In this document: positions 42,901 to 54,147 of the stretch, piece by piece
Layout: each line of letters begins with the position of its first letter
Numbering within the stretch: the stretch's first letter is position 1
From: Begonia masoniana
Lineage: Eukaryota > Streptophyta > Magnoliopsida > Cucurbitales > Begoniaceae
Direction: 5' to 3'
Assembly (NCBI GenBank): GCA_022432975.1
Contig: CM039509.1
Span: 822,482 to 886,481 of the forward strand
Length of the DNA stretch: 64,000 bases
Made by a program: the position numbers and the translations under genes
Notes under the pieces: generated by a model
The model's input: only the letters and a program-made list of their open reading frames with translations
The model's database searches: none
What the model was told of the DNA's origin: nothing

Positions 42901-45900
42901 CGATGTAAGAAGTGCTCATACTTAATCTGTTCATGACAGAGTGCAATATACAAGTATTTATCTTCATCAAAGGTAAACTTCAGACTTTCATGATTGATTA
43001 ACATTAACATAACGTTGATTATTGTGGCGATCTACACTGAAATTGGTTCTCAGCATTATTCTTTTTTGTCTTTCCAAATCTGTAATTTTTTCTTTCTATA
43101 AATGTATTCTGATCGAATTCAAAAGTTTCTTATAGGAAATTAGGAATTAGTCTGATAGACTACAATTTACCTATGTTAGTGTTACTTAGGGGTGGTTATT
43201 GTAACTAATGGGTACTTATTCGGATGGGATTGAGATGATTAATATGTGCAACGGGTGGAGGGAATTATCAAAGAGTTGTAAAGGAATTGTGTGGTAGATA
43301 ACCTGGAGTCTAAAAATCCAGTGCATTTGTAATTCATTTTCTCTGATAATAATTTAGAAGAGGCATTTCTTGAGTAATTGTTAGGAATCAATCTAGATTC
43401 CTATTAGTTTCCTTCCTTAGACAGTTCCTTGTTAATTCGAATCCATTGTGGTGTGTTGGTAGTTTCCTGTTTTCAATGTTTTGCTTTCTGATAGCAACAA
43501 TTATCAACAATTCAACATTCAAATATGAAAAATAAACTTTCATGGAAGGAAATCAAAAGAGTTACAACTAGAGCAAACTTTTGAGAGGTCTGCTACCTTA
43601 AGTCACTATTTTCCTAAGAGATGATAAAATTCCCCTCTGCACATACTCATTGTACCTTGCTATATTCCTAAACTGCTTTTGATAAAATCTTTGAGAATAT
43701 TCTGCTACACTTCATCTCGTAGGTCCCCCTTGCCTTATTCTCTTCATTACCTTTCTTCTACCTAGGGTAAGTAAAAGGTATAGGAGCCCTATCACCTTCC
43801 TCGTATATTGTGGAATTTAAATTTCACATGCAATTGATTTCCTGTTGTCCATTTTATGTCCATATAGCTCTATCGTATGAACTATACAAGGAAAGCAAAA
43901 TCTCCTAAACTAGGAAATACTGACTGGCTGTATAATCAGATAGCTATATCACATATATTCTCGTAAGGAATTGTCCCCAGAAAGGGAACTAATTTATCAA
44001 CCCAAGGAAATAAACAAGTGATATTTGTTGTTCGATTTATTGACAAAATTGATTTTAAAATCATTTAAAATGGAATTGAAACTACGAATACTTTTGAAAA
44101 AAAATTAGAACTATAAGGAAGAAACAACTCTAAACTATGAGAAACAATAGTATATTTACCCAAATGATTAATTTCTATTTGTTATGGGCAAGCTTGATAT
44201 GGAAATTATATTTCATTGACCTAGTGGACAGTGGGAACAAAATTGGTTCTCCCCGCTATTTTTTTTTTTTTTTCTAAATCTGAAATTGTATTCTGCCCTT
44301 GTTAATGTTTTTCTTTCTGTAAATTTATTCTGATAGGGTTCAACTTAATCTCTCCTTGGCCAATTCTTTATTACTATTAGTTCATACCCATTGTATTGCC
44401 ATTAATAGTTTCGTAGCTTAGATGATTTCATTTCCTTGTATATTTTAATCTCTAGGACTATATTAGTTTGTAACTGTATTAGAGAAATCAATTGAATACG
44501 AAATTCCAATTCCACAGCAATAATGTAAATTTTCTATATTAATGTCCAAATGCACGGATCATATCTAAAATTGAATCCGGTTTACTTGCAGCTAAATATT
44601 ATGTTATTTGACCGAAGAGAGATGTCAGGACAGACACATTCTCATCCTTCTAAAGTTGTAGGCGTCAAGGAGTACTAGTGCACCATATATCTTATTAGAC
44701 GGGTATGAAATTGCTATGTGCAAACGACCTTGAATTATTTGCTTGTTCTCATGGTGCCTAACCTAGAGTTCAAGTTTTGAATGTTTGTCATATAAAGATA
44801 ATAAAAACAATATTTTTTGATTGCTCCACATCATCATATTCTTCAAAAGATGCTGGACAAATGAAGAGGTAAAACTTGCAACTGGCGATGTTGACTGCTA
44901 CTTAGCGGTGCATCCCTTCAACCTTATGAGCTCATATGCGACAGTAAGGGTATGTGATTTTGCTAATTTGTAGTTAGGAAGGTTTTAATTTTTTTTATTT
45001 TTCCTGTGTATTTTTTTATCCATCTTTCATGCCCCTCTTTTTTTAGCAAAAAATCTTCTCACCACAGGGCTCTGCTAGAACTCGGTTTTCGAATGGCGAA
45101 CCTTTGGCTACTTCGTTCCACTCTAAATTTCTTGGAACAGTAGACTATTTATGGTAACTACCTTTCCTGAACCCTGAAATAATGATTCTATAACCTAGAT
45201 ACTAGCATAGATGGTTGATTGGAAGACACTTAACATTTTCCTCGAAGGGTTCAATGTAACTACAAATCGGGTAGAACATACACAAACAACTGGGTTGAGA
45301 GGCGACTATACCAAGAGTTGATTAACCAACATTTCAGGCTTTCCTATTGCTATGTATGATTCTAAGTCATTACAATCTATCTCCCCTTAACACGCTGGAG
45401 GTGGGAACCCTCCCACACAGCCAGACGACTGTCATCCCTAGAATCGAGATGATTTTGATGCCAATCTAACTACTAATTGGGTAGAATTCACTCAATTTGT
45501 TTTGAGATGGGAGAGTGACCAAAAACGATTAGTCCACATTTCAGACTTCTCGCTAGGGTTGTAAGATTATGGGTCACTGTAATCAAACCCTCGGAGCCAC
45601 ACATCAAGGCTAAGTTTTTACCTTAGCAGATGATGATGCATCACATAGGATGAAAAATGAAATAATAAAATTAATGATTTTAGAGTTTCCTAGTTAAATT
45701 AATTTAACATTGCAATGAAGCGAAAATTAACCTTGACATTAAATATATTTGTAATTTTATTCTCTTTGAGAAAAAATAATCAACTATCGATATTTAAAAC
45801 AATATTAACTTCACTAATGGTAAGTGGGTCTATAGTTCTAAGTTTTTTTTATGATTTATCTTGTGTTTTATTCTTTCTAATTGAAGGAAAATCGCTATAA

Positions 45901-46576
45901 ACTAAATGTTGCATTTTTATGATAAGAGTTTATTCACTTTCTTCTTTGTATTTTGTTTCTATCAATAATATACTCTGTTTTTTACCAAACAAATTATTGA
46001 TTGTACAATATGGCATGATCATGGTGTCAATTTTGATAAGCTTATTAGACCATATGTTTCTTACCATATGCAGGTATTCCGATGACCTTGTTGCAACAAG
46101 GGTTCTTGATACGCTTCCCATTGACGTTCTCGAGAGAATAGGAGGACTTCCATGCCAGGTAAGATAGAACACTTTCAAGTTCTTGCAACGGATATGATCT
46201 GTATGCGTAATTTTAAGCATGTGAAGTCGGTCTACATTTTCTTTCCATGAAGTTGAAACCTGAGAAGGATTATATTAGAAGTAAACATATATGCTCAAGG
46301 ATCATGTTTAGAAATTTTTTTTAATATAGGAAACTGGATTATATTAGATAATAGAGGAAAAGTACAAAGAGCATATATGCAATTGTCTCTAAGAAATACA
46401 AAACAACACGTGATACTCGTTTAGAATTGGCCCCATATTTTGTTAATCGTTGATGTACATGTATCTCTAAAGACACAACAGTTAGTGTTCTTGGTTTAAC
46501 ATGCTTACTTCCCCTTTCACAGAAGCTGGGTAGTGATCACTTGGCATTGGTTTCAGAATTTGCTTTCAAACTATGA
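33962..46576 (+). CDS. CCR4-3: CCR4-like deadenylase (carbon catabolite repressor 4 homolog 3/5)
   Basis: Thirteen exons join in frame: 33962-34259, 34583-34746, 34840-34905, 35376-35428, 35520-35601, 36509-36595, 42743-42835, 42940-42972, 44592-44671, 44850-44943, 45068-45153, 46074-46158 and 46523-46576, giving 424 residues. The exon 9/10 junction is the least certain. After a Ser-rich, possibly organelle-directed N-terminus (about 100 residues) comes an endonuclease/exonuclease/phosphatase domain: VVSYNILGD, ICFQEVD (catalytic Glu), GNIHVLYYP, VLAGDFNSTP (Asp/Asn), TVDYLWYSDDL and the terminal LGSDHLALVSEF (catalytic Asp-His). Family role: Mg-dependent 3'-5' removal of poly(A). The plant short forms lack the leucine-rich repeats that bind CAF1, as here. 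Intron 6 is 6.1 kb and carries transposon remains. Confidence 0.9.
37330..37857 (+). mobile_element. LINE (L1-type) 3' end in CCR4 intron 6
   Basis: The text HCCSLCKTESETSNYIMIKC followed by EMARQLRAKF resembles the zinc-binding domain after plant L1 reverse transcriptases (zf-RVT). Then, in shifting frames, comes WIIWIYYNAIIFEDKF, like the usual L1 C-terminus. It ends with TTTTAATGAATTTCGTTTC and an A-rich tail near 37840-37857, the common plant L1 terminus. 5'-truncated and broken. Confidence 0.65.
39404..41540 (+). mobile_element. Small degenerate LTR retrotransposon in CCR4 intron 6
   Basis: Two direct repeats of about 265 bp start TGATAGACTCTATAGAAAT (39404) and TGATAGACCCTATAGAAAT (41267) and both run to a TATAGGGTTC/CATAAGGTTC end. 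After the first comes TGATATCAGAGC (39671-39682), close to the initiator-Met-tRNA primer site. The interior (about 1.6 kb) has only a weak gag-like N-terminus (KLERLSLRQEGSSSADDE) and no pol. The LTRs differ at many positions, so it is old. The target duplication was not resolved. Confidence 0.65.
41966..42265 (+). repeat. Tandem duplication (about 160 bp) in CCR4 intron 6
   Basis: The block with GGGTGTACTGTCTTTG, CACCTCCAAACT and GATCATAGAGCTGAAAAG occurs at about 41966-42115 and again at about 42130-42265 with small differences. Confidence 0.8.
42285..42655 (+). repeat. Second tandem duplication in CCR4 intron 6
   Basis: A unit with ACCTAGTGTCAAAT, TTAGGAATT and TGTCCTGAACATAGGAAAG occurs at about 42330-42440 and again at about 42530-42645, just before exon 7. 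Confidence 0.8.
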
Positions 46577-48159
46577 ACAACCACTCCTTTCTCCGAAATC
46601 GTTGTTCCAAACTCATAATTTTCTTATCAATAACAGCCGAGTTGAAGTTTTTATGCTACTCCCATCAGATCAAGGTCTGGCTTTGTCGAGGACATTGCCT
46701 ATAGTTGCCTTATTACTCTAATACGACCCCATCGGATCAAGGTTTGGGTTTGTCGAGAACATATTGCCTTTAGTAACCTTATTGGTGTATAAACTTCTAT
46801 TTTTTGTATATCAATTTCCATGTATTTCTACTCTATTTTATAGCATTGTGAGTCTTACAACTCTACTGTCAACTTCAACATGATCAAGATTGGTTTTAGT
46901 GGAAAAAAAAAAAGAGCATGATGCATGATTTTCCTTGAGAAGTTATTATAGTTGATTTGCAATAATGCTTGTTTTACTATAAATTCGTTGTTGTCTTTTA
47001 ACTTTGAACAGTTTTATGTTTGGTCGGTATGCTCGCTTATTAGCCTATGTTCTTGCGCTCGTCGTATGCACTAATGAATAAATAATCGTGTGTGTCAAAT
47101 CAGTTCAAAAATGAAAGTTTTGGTAAAAACAAATCATATGAATTACTACATACTAAATTTTGAGTAGTTGAGTTGAAATCATGTTTTGTCAATAATAAGA
47201 TAATTAGTTGATTTTTTTTTTTTTTATCATTTATGAGATCAATCGATCTCTTCGAATGATAATACTAGTTGCTTTCTTAAATTAAAATAAAAAATTTGAG
47301 GATGCAATGTATGGGTAGTGTCGAATTAATTAATTTACTCGGTACCAAAATTTTAAATAAATAATGTTATATCTACATTTTAACTTATATTTAAACATAT
47401 GATTTTCATGTCGTTTATTTATTGGTTTAATTTTGTGATAGTTTGACATGTAAAGTCAAGAATGGTTCAAGTGTAAAGGATTGGCTAATATCAATAAGGG
47501 TGCACAGTTTTATATTGCTGGAAAAAATGAAAAATATATGATTTATAAGTATAATTTTTCTTCATACTTAGTATAACGCATTTTGAGTTAAGTTCAAGAA
47601 TAAATTTATGTGGGTTTTAAATTAAAGCGGACAAATTATAATGGGAGAGGACGGGAAACTTCACAAATGATATCAGAGATAAATTTCAATTGGAAGTGTG
47701 ATAGACGGGGACGTCAGGCCCCTTAGGGAAGAGATTGTGACAGTTCGCCATATGAAGTTAAAGACGACTCAAGTGTGAGGACTCAACTCATACCAGTATG
47801 TGTATAATCTTATACCGTTTGGAAGAATAAAAAAATGTATGGTTTATAAATAGAATTCTCATATTTACGTAGAACAAAATGTTTTGGGCTTACTCCAAAA
47901 ATAAATCGTGAAGATTTTGTCTCAAAGCAGATAATATTATACTGGAAGGACTGGATAATCTACAAAATATGTTAATTATTCACAAAAAAGCATGATATAA
48001 ATAAATTAAAATTAATAATTAGAGGCGTTTTATATGATTGAACGGGCAAAATAGACATTTTGCCTTAGCCACGCTGGGGTTCCGTTCAGACTTCGAGTAG
48101 TAGTGGCTGCTCTTTCCCTAGAAAATCAGAGAAGAGAGAGCGAGATAATCGGAGAGAAA
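46577..48159. other. Spacer with two diverged copies of a dispersed repeat
   Basis: 46577-47430 holds the probable CCR4 3' UTR and AT-rich DNA. At about 47440-47690 and 47735-47970 are two diverged copies of a unit with TCAAGTGT, TATACCG, ATGGTTTATAAATA and AAAGCGGACAAATTAT-like blocks. I recognise this as a type common in plant genomes, probably a short LTR or TRIM unit, but could not define its ends. Confidence 0.4.
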
Positions 48160-48466
48160 ATGGTCGCACCGATCGGTACGTCTCACCGATGGGCCTACAT
48201 CCGGATCATTTCCGGCACCATTATCGGCGGTGTTCTTGGTTTCTACGTTATGCACCGCATGGAAGTTAGTCACAAGGTAATGCCCACTTCACTTTTAAGG
48301 TGCGCCGTGTTTAATTCTTCTGAGACTGAAGAATGTTATCTCTACATATTTGATGCGATGGTGGAGGGTTTTGTTGTTGTAGGAGAAGATGAAGGAGAGG
48401 CTGAAGCAATATGAAATCGAGCTAAAGAAAAGAGAAAAATTAAACGAGCTTGAAGATTCCTTGTAG
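48160..48466 (+). CDS. Small single-span membrane protein, function unknown
   Basis: Two exons, 48160-48276 and 48383-48466, with GT-AG borders at phase 0, give 66 residues. One hydrophobic segment (IRIISGTIIGGVLGFYVMH, about residues 14-32) contains a GxxxG-like glycine run. It is followed by a charged helix (EKMKERLKQYEIELKKREKL) ending ELEDSL. The ATG at 48160 is chosen because the upstream in-frame extension has no ATG. The shape (short N-terminus, one span, basic coiled tail) resembles small subunits or assembly factors of organelle membrane complexes, but I do not recognise the family. A 324-bp tandem duplication lies 450 bp downstream. Confidence 0.75.
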
Positions 48467-48916
48467 ATTTGGGATTTTTTTTTTTTCAGAAATTTTATTT
48501 CCGATCGCTGACAAAAAATCTAGAAAATGAGAAATCGATTATCATGGTTCGATGATTTTTCCCTTAACTTGCAATATTTTATTGAGTAGTTCTTTCCAAT
48601 CAAAAACAAATTGCAACATCTTGATTAGGGAGGAGATCTTACCCTTCTTAACTCCTAATTTCATTGATGCAAATTTCGTAAATTATTGAAAGAGAAATCG
48701 ATATTTGTTTGTTTCATGGAGTTTGATCTCATAGTTTTATAATAATTCAAGTGTTCAATCAGCTGGAATTATTACTCTACTTCAACTGCAAACTGGTAAT
48801 TGCTAAACATGGTGTCTGCTACTTGTTGCTTGTTGCAGATAAATCAAAGAACAAAATCATTGTCTTCATAGGCATTAACAGGAAGAAAGCTGCTTGAGTT
48901 TCAAGGTTCCTTTTTG

Positions 48917-49565
48917 TTTTGATTTATTTGCATCATGATTAGTGTTAAATTTCGACGTGACCCGAATTTCATACGGACAATGTCAGTTAGACTCACTTGT
49001 AAATCTCGTTAAGATTTATTTTCTATTTCTAACACGTAGAAAATATTATTTGCTAGAAAGCAAGAACATGGCGATTTTAGTTTCCCCCCAATACCGGAAG
49101 AGGCAAAACAAGTGCAAAAGGTAAAGCAATTACAAACCACTTGCTTATGTCATAAACTTGTGAGGAAGAATGATTGTGTAGAGAATTAGGGGTGCATTAG
49201 ATGGCAAAAGATGTGATTGTGTTCATGTGGGAATATAATGTTTTGATTTATTTGCATCATGATTAGTGTTAAATTTCGACGTGACCCGAATTTCATACGG
49301 ACAATGTCAGTTAGACTCACGTTGATAATCTCGTTAAGATTTTATTTTCTATTTCTAACACGTAGAAAATATTATTTGCTAGAAAAGCAAGAACATGGCG
49401 ATTTTAGTCAAAATCCGGAAGAGGCAAAACAAGTGCAAAAGTAAAGCAATTACAAACCACTTGCTTATTGTCATAAACTTGTGAGGAAGAATGATTGTGT
49501 AGAGAATTAGGGGTGCATTTAGATGCAAAAGATGTGATTGTTCATGTTTATTTTGGAAATTATTA
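48917..49565 (+). repeat. 324-bp tandem duplication
   Basis: GATTTATTTGCATCATGATT occurs at 48921 and 49245. Both copies continue through ATTTCGACGTGACCCG, TTGCTAGAAA and AAGATGTGATTG with a few small indels. No coding potential. It lies in the spacer after the 66-residue protein gene. Confidence 0.92.
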
Positions 49566-49604
49566 TATTTTATAATGTCTGGTGAACAATTTATCATATC
49601 TTTT

Positions 49605-50225
49605 GTAGGGGTGGGATCGGTTCAGGTCGAACCAAGTAAACCGAATTGTACTGATACTTCGGTCCAGTTCAGTTTGTTTTGATTATTAAAAAACCCGACT
49701 TTATATCCGAGTCGAGTAAAACTGTAGTTCTCGGTTTGGTTCTTGATTTTTTTTTTTTAAAGACCAATGAAATCGAATCAAACCTAACCGATATTAAATA
49801 TTCATACATAGTTTTTTATTTTGTTCAATTCCAATTAAGATTGAAACTGCACCGAGCTGAACAAAACCGAAAAAATCAGTTTGGTTCTAAAATTTGATCA
49901 CATTGGTTTCGGTGTCAAAAATTGTGGAACGGAACGTTTGGGTTCTAATTAGGGGTGAAATTGAATCGAACCATGCAAGTTTCGTTCCGTGTCGAAGATA
50001 TCTGGAACTATCTATGGCTATTATGCATCAAAATTTACATATGTTACTTACGACTTTATATTCGAGTCGAGTAAAATCGAAGTTTTTGGTTTGGTTCTTT
50101 AGTTTCTTTTTTTCAAAAACCAATCGAATCAAACCAAACCAAACCAATATTGATAGAAAAACCAAAACAAACCGAATAAAACCGACCCGAAGATCGAACC
50201 AAAAATATCTGTCAAGAACATGATT
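49605..50225. repeat. GGTTCGGTT-type dispersed repeat, two nested units
   Basis: TAGGGGTGGGATCGGTTCAGG (49604) and TAGGGGTGAAATTGAATCG (49949) each start a unit rich in AACCGAAC/GGTTTGGTTC. The block CGACTTTATAT(C/T)CGAGTCGAG recurs at 49696 and 50051. The TAGGGGTG start is the usual terminus of plant hAT-type MITEs. Right ends are unclear. Confidence 0.5.
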
Positions 50226-50355
50226 TAATAACTAATTATTAAACCCTAAAAAGTCTAAGGAGCAAAGTATAAAAGATGGAGGATTAGACAAAGACTAGGG
50301 CGGGAAACATTAACTCAGCTGTTAACTGTTTCAACTCAGTTCCGGGAAGCGAGCG

Positions 50356-52868
50356 ATGATGGAAGATTCAGGCGCGATTCTCTGCCATATTTCTTCTCTC
50401 AAGGACATGCTTGATCAGGCGAGCTTCTTCACCTATTTCGTTTTCTCTCGATTGTTCGTTCCCTCGTGATGATGATTGGCGAGTTTCTCTTTTTTTAATC
50501 CGCGTTTCTTTAGGTGAACGACGAAATCGAAGCAAATATTCAGATTACGCGCGAGATTGAATCGGAGATTGTCAAATGCTCAGAGGCTGAGTCTGTTCTG
50601 GCTTCCAGAGAGTCAGAGTTGACGAAGTCGCTTTATATGTTGCAGTTTGACATCAATGGATTGATGGCTGTTGCCGGTTAGCTCTAGCAAATAGTTAAAA
50701 AATTCACATTTGTTGATTGATGCCGTAATTTTACTAGTTTGCTGAAATTCTGCTGCTTATGGAGTTAGGAACTTGGGATTTATTTGAATTTGTATTCTAG
50801 TATGGACATGGATCATAAGTGAGAGTTTAATTTAGTAGAGTTACATTTCAGGGAAAATGTGCAGTTACTTTGTTTTCTTGTTTAATTGGTTTTTTGATGC
50901 GTTGGATTACTCAGATTGATATTTTTAACAAGAGTAATGCTACGTTTACTTTATTATTCTACTATTTTAAAATACTCGCTGACATATCAAGTAATGATCG
51001 GTGCAATAAATATAATAAATTAATTATTACATTTATTGCACCGATCATTGCTTGACACGTCAGCGAGTATTTTCAGATGGTAGAATAAGAAAGTAAACGT
51101 AGTATTATTGTTTTAACAATGACGAGCTGATTGTGGTGGTCCTTCGATTCACCCATCCACTTCATTGTGTGATTGTGTTGTTAGAGTTAGACTCTTCTAT
51201 CTCTATCTATCTATTTGAGCACATAGTTGATTAGTGGGGTCTGTCTTACTCCGTTTTATGGATCGAATTAGGTGAAGGTTCTTTCTCAATTCCCCCATAC
51301 CTCCCTTTCTGCCCATACCTCCCTTTCTGCATTTTATTTTTAATTTTCATCTCCCTGCTCTAGCCAGTCAAGTGTTAGCTTTCAATTCTTCCTTCTTAGT
51401 AAGATTGGTTGAATGCTTTTGTACCTGTTAAAAACTCTATTTCTCATTGATTATGTGCGTGGGCAAGAGCTTCACAATATTAAGGAGCCTTGTAAAGATA
51501 AACCAGATTTGAGCTTTTGTTTAATTCCTTCCTTTTTTCTCCTTAATACGAACCTTTTTGTTTGCTGATAAAGAAAAAAAGAATCTAATGACCAATATGG
51601 GCATAGAGTCACGTTGATTTACTTGTTTTTCTGTTTTCCATATTTTGCTTGTACGAAATGCAGGTGGCTCATTATATTTTACAATTTAGTCTTTTTCTCC
51701 TTCATTTTAATACTTAGACCTAATTATAAGCGTAATAATGCCACATCAAAATATTGGTAACCTGGTTCTAGAATTTTGTTTCTCTTTTCATGCAGCTGAT
51801 TCGAGAACTTCGGTAAAAAAATTGGAGCAGGAAATATGTTGTCTAAGAACAATGCGTGATGATATTGTTACTCGTTTGCATGAAAAGCGGTATTAATAAT
51901 AGCCTTTGGTGTAACTATCAAACCATTTCATCCTATGATATGTTCCGTGTACTTATTGTCAAACATGCTCGAGATTTATTTTTCTCTTTCTCTCTCAATT
52001 ATAAAATCTCAGACGAAACAAAACAGCTGAAGTAATAATCTTCTATGAGTATCAATTAGTGTAGAAGATGCTTTTAATAAGGTTAATCCTTACATTAAAT
52101 GTTCCATTATTCTGCTCTAACATTAACCATGTCTTAAACTTTCTGTAGAACTCTTTTCACTCTGTGATTGATATAACTCTTTATCAATCCTTACATTAAA
52201 TGTTTCCTTTTAAGCTCCTCTGTCTAACAAAAACCAAGTCATAATCTTTCTGTGGAGCCCTTTTCAATGTGGCATTGATACAACTCTTATCACTCACAAT
52301 TTTTTAATTTTATGTCTATTTGGCTTATTGTCTATATTTTAAAATGATGATCGGTTGCTGTATGGTTTCCTTCCCTGCAGTGAAGAATTCTGTATACGCT
52401 GCCAAGCATTCCAGAGAGATATTGTGAACAATGATAATGAGCAAATATTGGCTTTAATATCAGAGAAAGAGTCCCTTGAAGATGAAATTCAAAGATTGGA
52501 TAAGAAAAATTACGCATTGAAGAATTCATTGTCGGCGCTTGCGGATGATATCTTACAAGAACTTCACACTTCCAACTCTGGTACTGTATGGTGCTTATTT
52601 TTGTAATTTTCTAATACATATATTCACATGAGCTTATTACATGCTGAACTGTATTAACTTTTAGAATTTTCTTTTATTCTTCTACAGATTATGTGATAGT
52701 AAAATAATTTTTGCCTTATACTTAATTTTTCATCTACTTTTCTGTAATGCAGCTATGGATGTTCATATACAAGGTCGGAATCGAGAAAATGAAGAGCTGA
52801 TAAAGGACATTGATAATTTGAAGAGCACATTGCTTTCAGTCATTACAAGTAATGATGGCACATGCTGA
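50356..52868 (+). CDS. Coiled-coil protein of unknown function
   Basis: Five exons, 50356-50418, 50514-50676, 51796-51889, 52381-52580 and 52753-52868, join in frame to 211 residues. Introns 2-4 are GT-AG. Exon 1 ends ATGCTTGATCAG and the following bases are GCGAGC, so intron 1 (95 bp) would be GC-AG. No GT donor nearby keeps the frame. The protein is almost wholly charged heptad-like helix (NDEIEANIQITREIESEIVK; ALISEKESLEDEIQRLDKKN; RNRENEELIKDIDNLKS) with no catalytic motif, signal or membrane span. The shape would suit a structural, cytoskeletal or kinetochore-type role, but that is only inference. Intron 2 carries a foldback MITE. Confidence 0.75.
50932..51112. mobile_element. Foldback MITE in intron 2 of the coiled-coil gene
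   Basis: A nearly perfect inverted repeat of about 180 bp. The left arm (AGTAATGCTACGTTTACTTT...ACTCGCTGACA...TGATCGGTGCAATAAAT) pairs with the right (ATTTATTGCACCGATCA...TGTCAGCGAGT-type...AGTAAACGTAGTATTATTG) over about 80 bp each, around a short AT loop near 51010-51025. Non-coding. The superfamily was not determined because the target duplication is unclear. Confidence 0.85.
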
Positions 52869-54147
52869 ACTAAGTCTGCTTATTTACAGTAAGTCAGTAG
52901 TTTCTACTTTCTAGGCTGCACTCATCTTTGCTATATCTCACAATAAAACATCTCTTTTGAGACCATTAAGGCTCCCTTTAGTATTGCTTTTGGAAGCCAA
53001 TTTTAATATTTGAGACCATTAAACCTAACATGATTGAGAGAGATAACAGTGAGGTCGTCATGATCAAGACCGTTCTTAGGGATTGATGTATGTTTTGTCA
53101 TATTCTCATTGCCGATTTGACGTGATGGATTCGAGTTTGTTAAGGTTACCATAAATAAATTAAAGCTACCGTGTTTTTTGTCACCCTCTAAAGCCGTGAC
53201 ATTCTAGTTGTGGGTAAAATTGATCATTTTTGGTATGTTCTTAGTAGTATAAAGTTGATTTCTAACTCAAGGAACTAGAGAACTAGACTTTTGAATGAGA
53301 TGGAAATTCTAGTTTTGAAAAAAAAAAGAGATGGAAAATGATGATTTAGGTTCTTCTATGGAATTGAGTGATTGACATGATCGAATTATCACGTATTTGG
53401 ATAATTCTCGAGTTAGCCTAGATAAAATCATATAATTCTTACTCTGACATGGTGTTCACTCATAGTAACACGTGTCGTGGTAACATTAGTATGCGTTTTG
53501 AAGTCATTTCCTTTGATGTTTGCAAAGGAATTGTAGTTATTGTTCTCAAGAGAACAATAATGACAACTCTACGCAATGTTGAAGAAATCTCGTAAAGAGA
53601 GAGTGTGACTGGTCCTCTGCCTCGAGAGGTCCAACCTTAATATTTTAACGAGCGGAGGTGAAGCCTCTTGCTGCATAAATGACATTCAAAACGAGTAGGG
53701 GTGGAATAGATTCATGTTGAATCTAGTAAGTCGAAACAAAACGATGATTTAACGTTTTGAAAATTCCTTCCTCATGGTTCTTATGACTAATATGACTCGG
53801 ATCTTTTCAACGTTGGTTTCGTTGGAGCAAACGAGAAAGAGTGACATATATAAACCATCTAATATGATTCGTTCCCGATAATATATGGTAATTTCATATC
53901 TCGGACGAAATAAAACCAAACTATCGTAACTTTACCGACTCGAGATGAACAAGAGATAGACTTGAATATAGAAATACTAGAAGGGAAGAGAAAGGACTTA
54001 AAATTTGAGCTACAACAATGGTCTGCAAAGAGTTATACATCAAATCCAACACCTCCACTCTACAACCACACCCATTGTTAGTAGATCAAATATAAGCTAC
54101 TAGTCTACAGAAAATCTTCACAGAACACAGAAAAAGTGAAGAGGGTT
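52869..54147. other. Convergent spacer between coiled-coil gene and AZG2
   Basis: Holds the 3' UTRs of two convergent genes and otherwise nothing recognisable. Odd short open frames lack family resemblance. AT-rich throughout. Confidence 0.5.

Noticed and set aside
48103..48414. Longer version of the small membrane protein starting upstream and reading through the intron
   Set aside because: The upstream extension has no ATG, and reading through ignores a good GTAATG donor and TGTTGTAG acceptor that give a coherent helix-ending protein.
51001..51060. microRNA precursor
   Set aside because: The hairpin arms extend about 80 bp with terminal-repeat character typical of a MITE; no evidence for a single processed miRNA.
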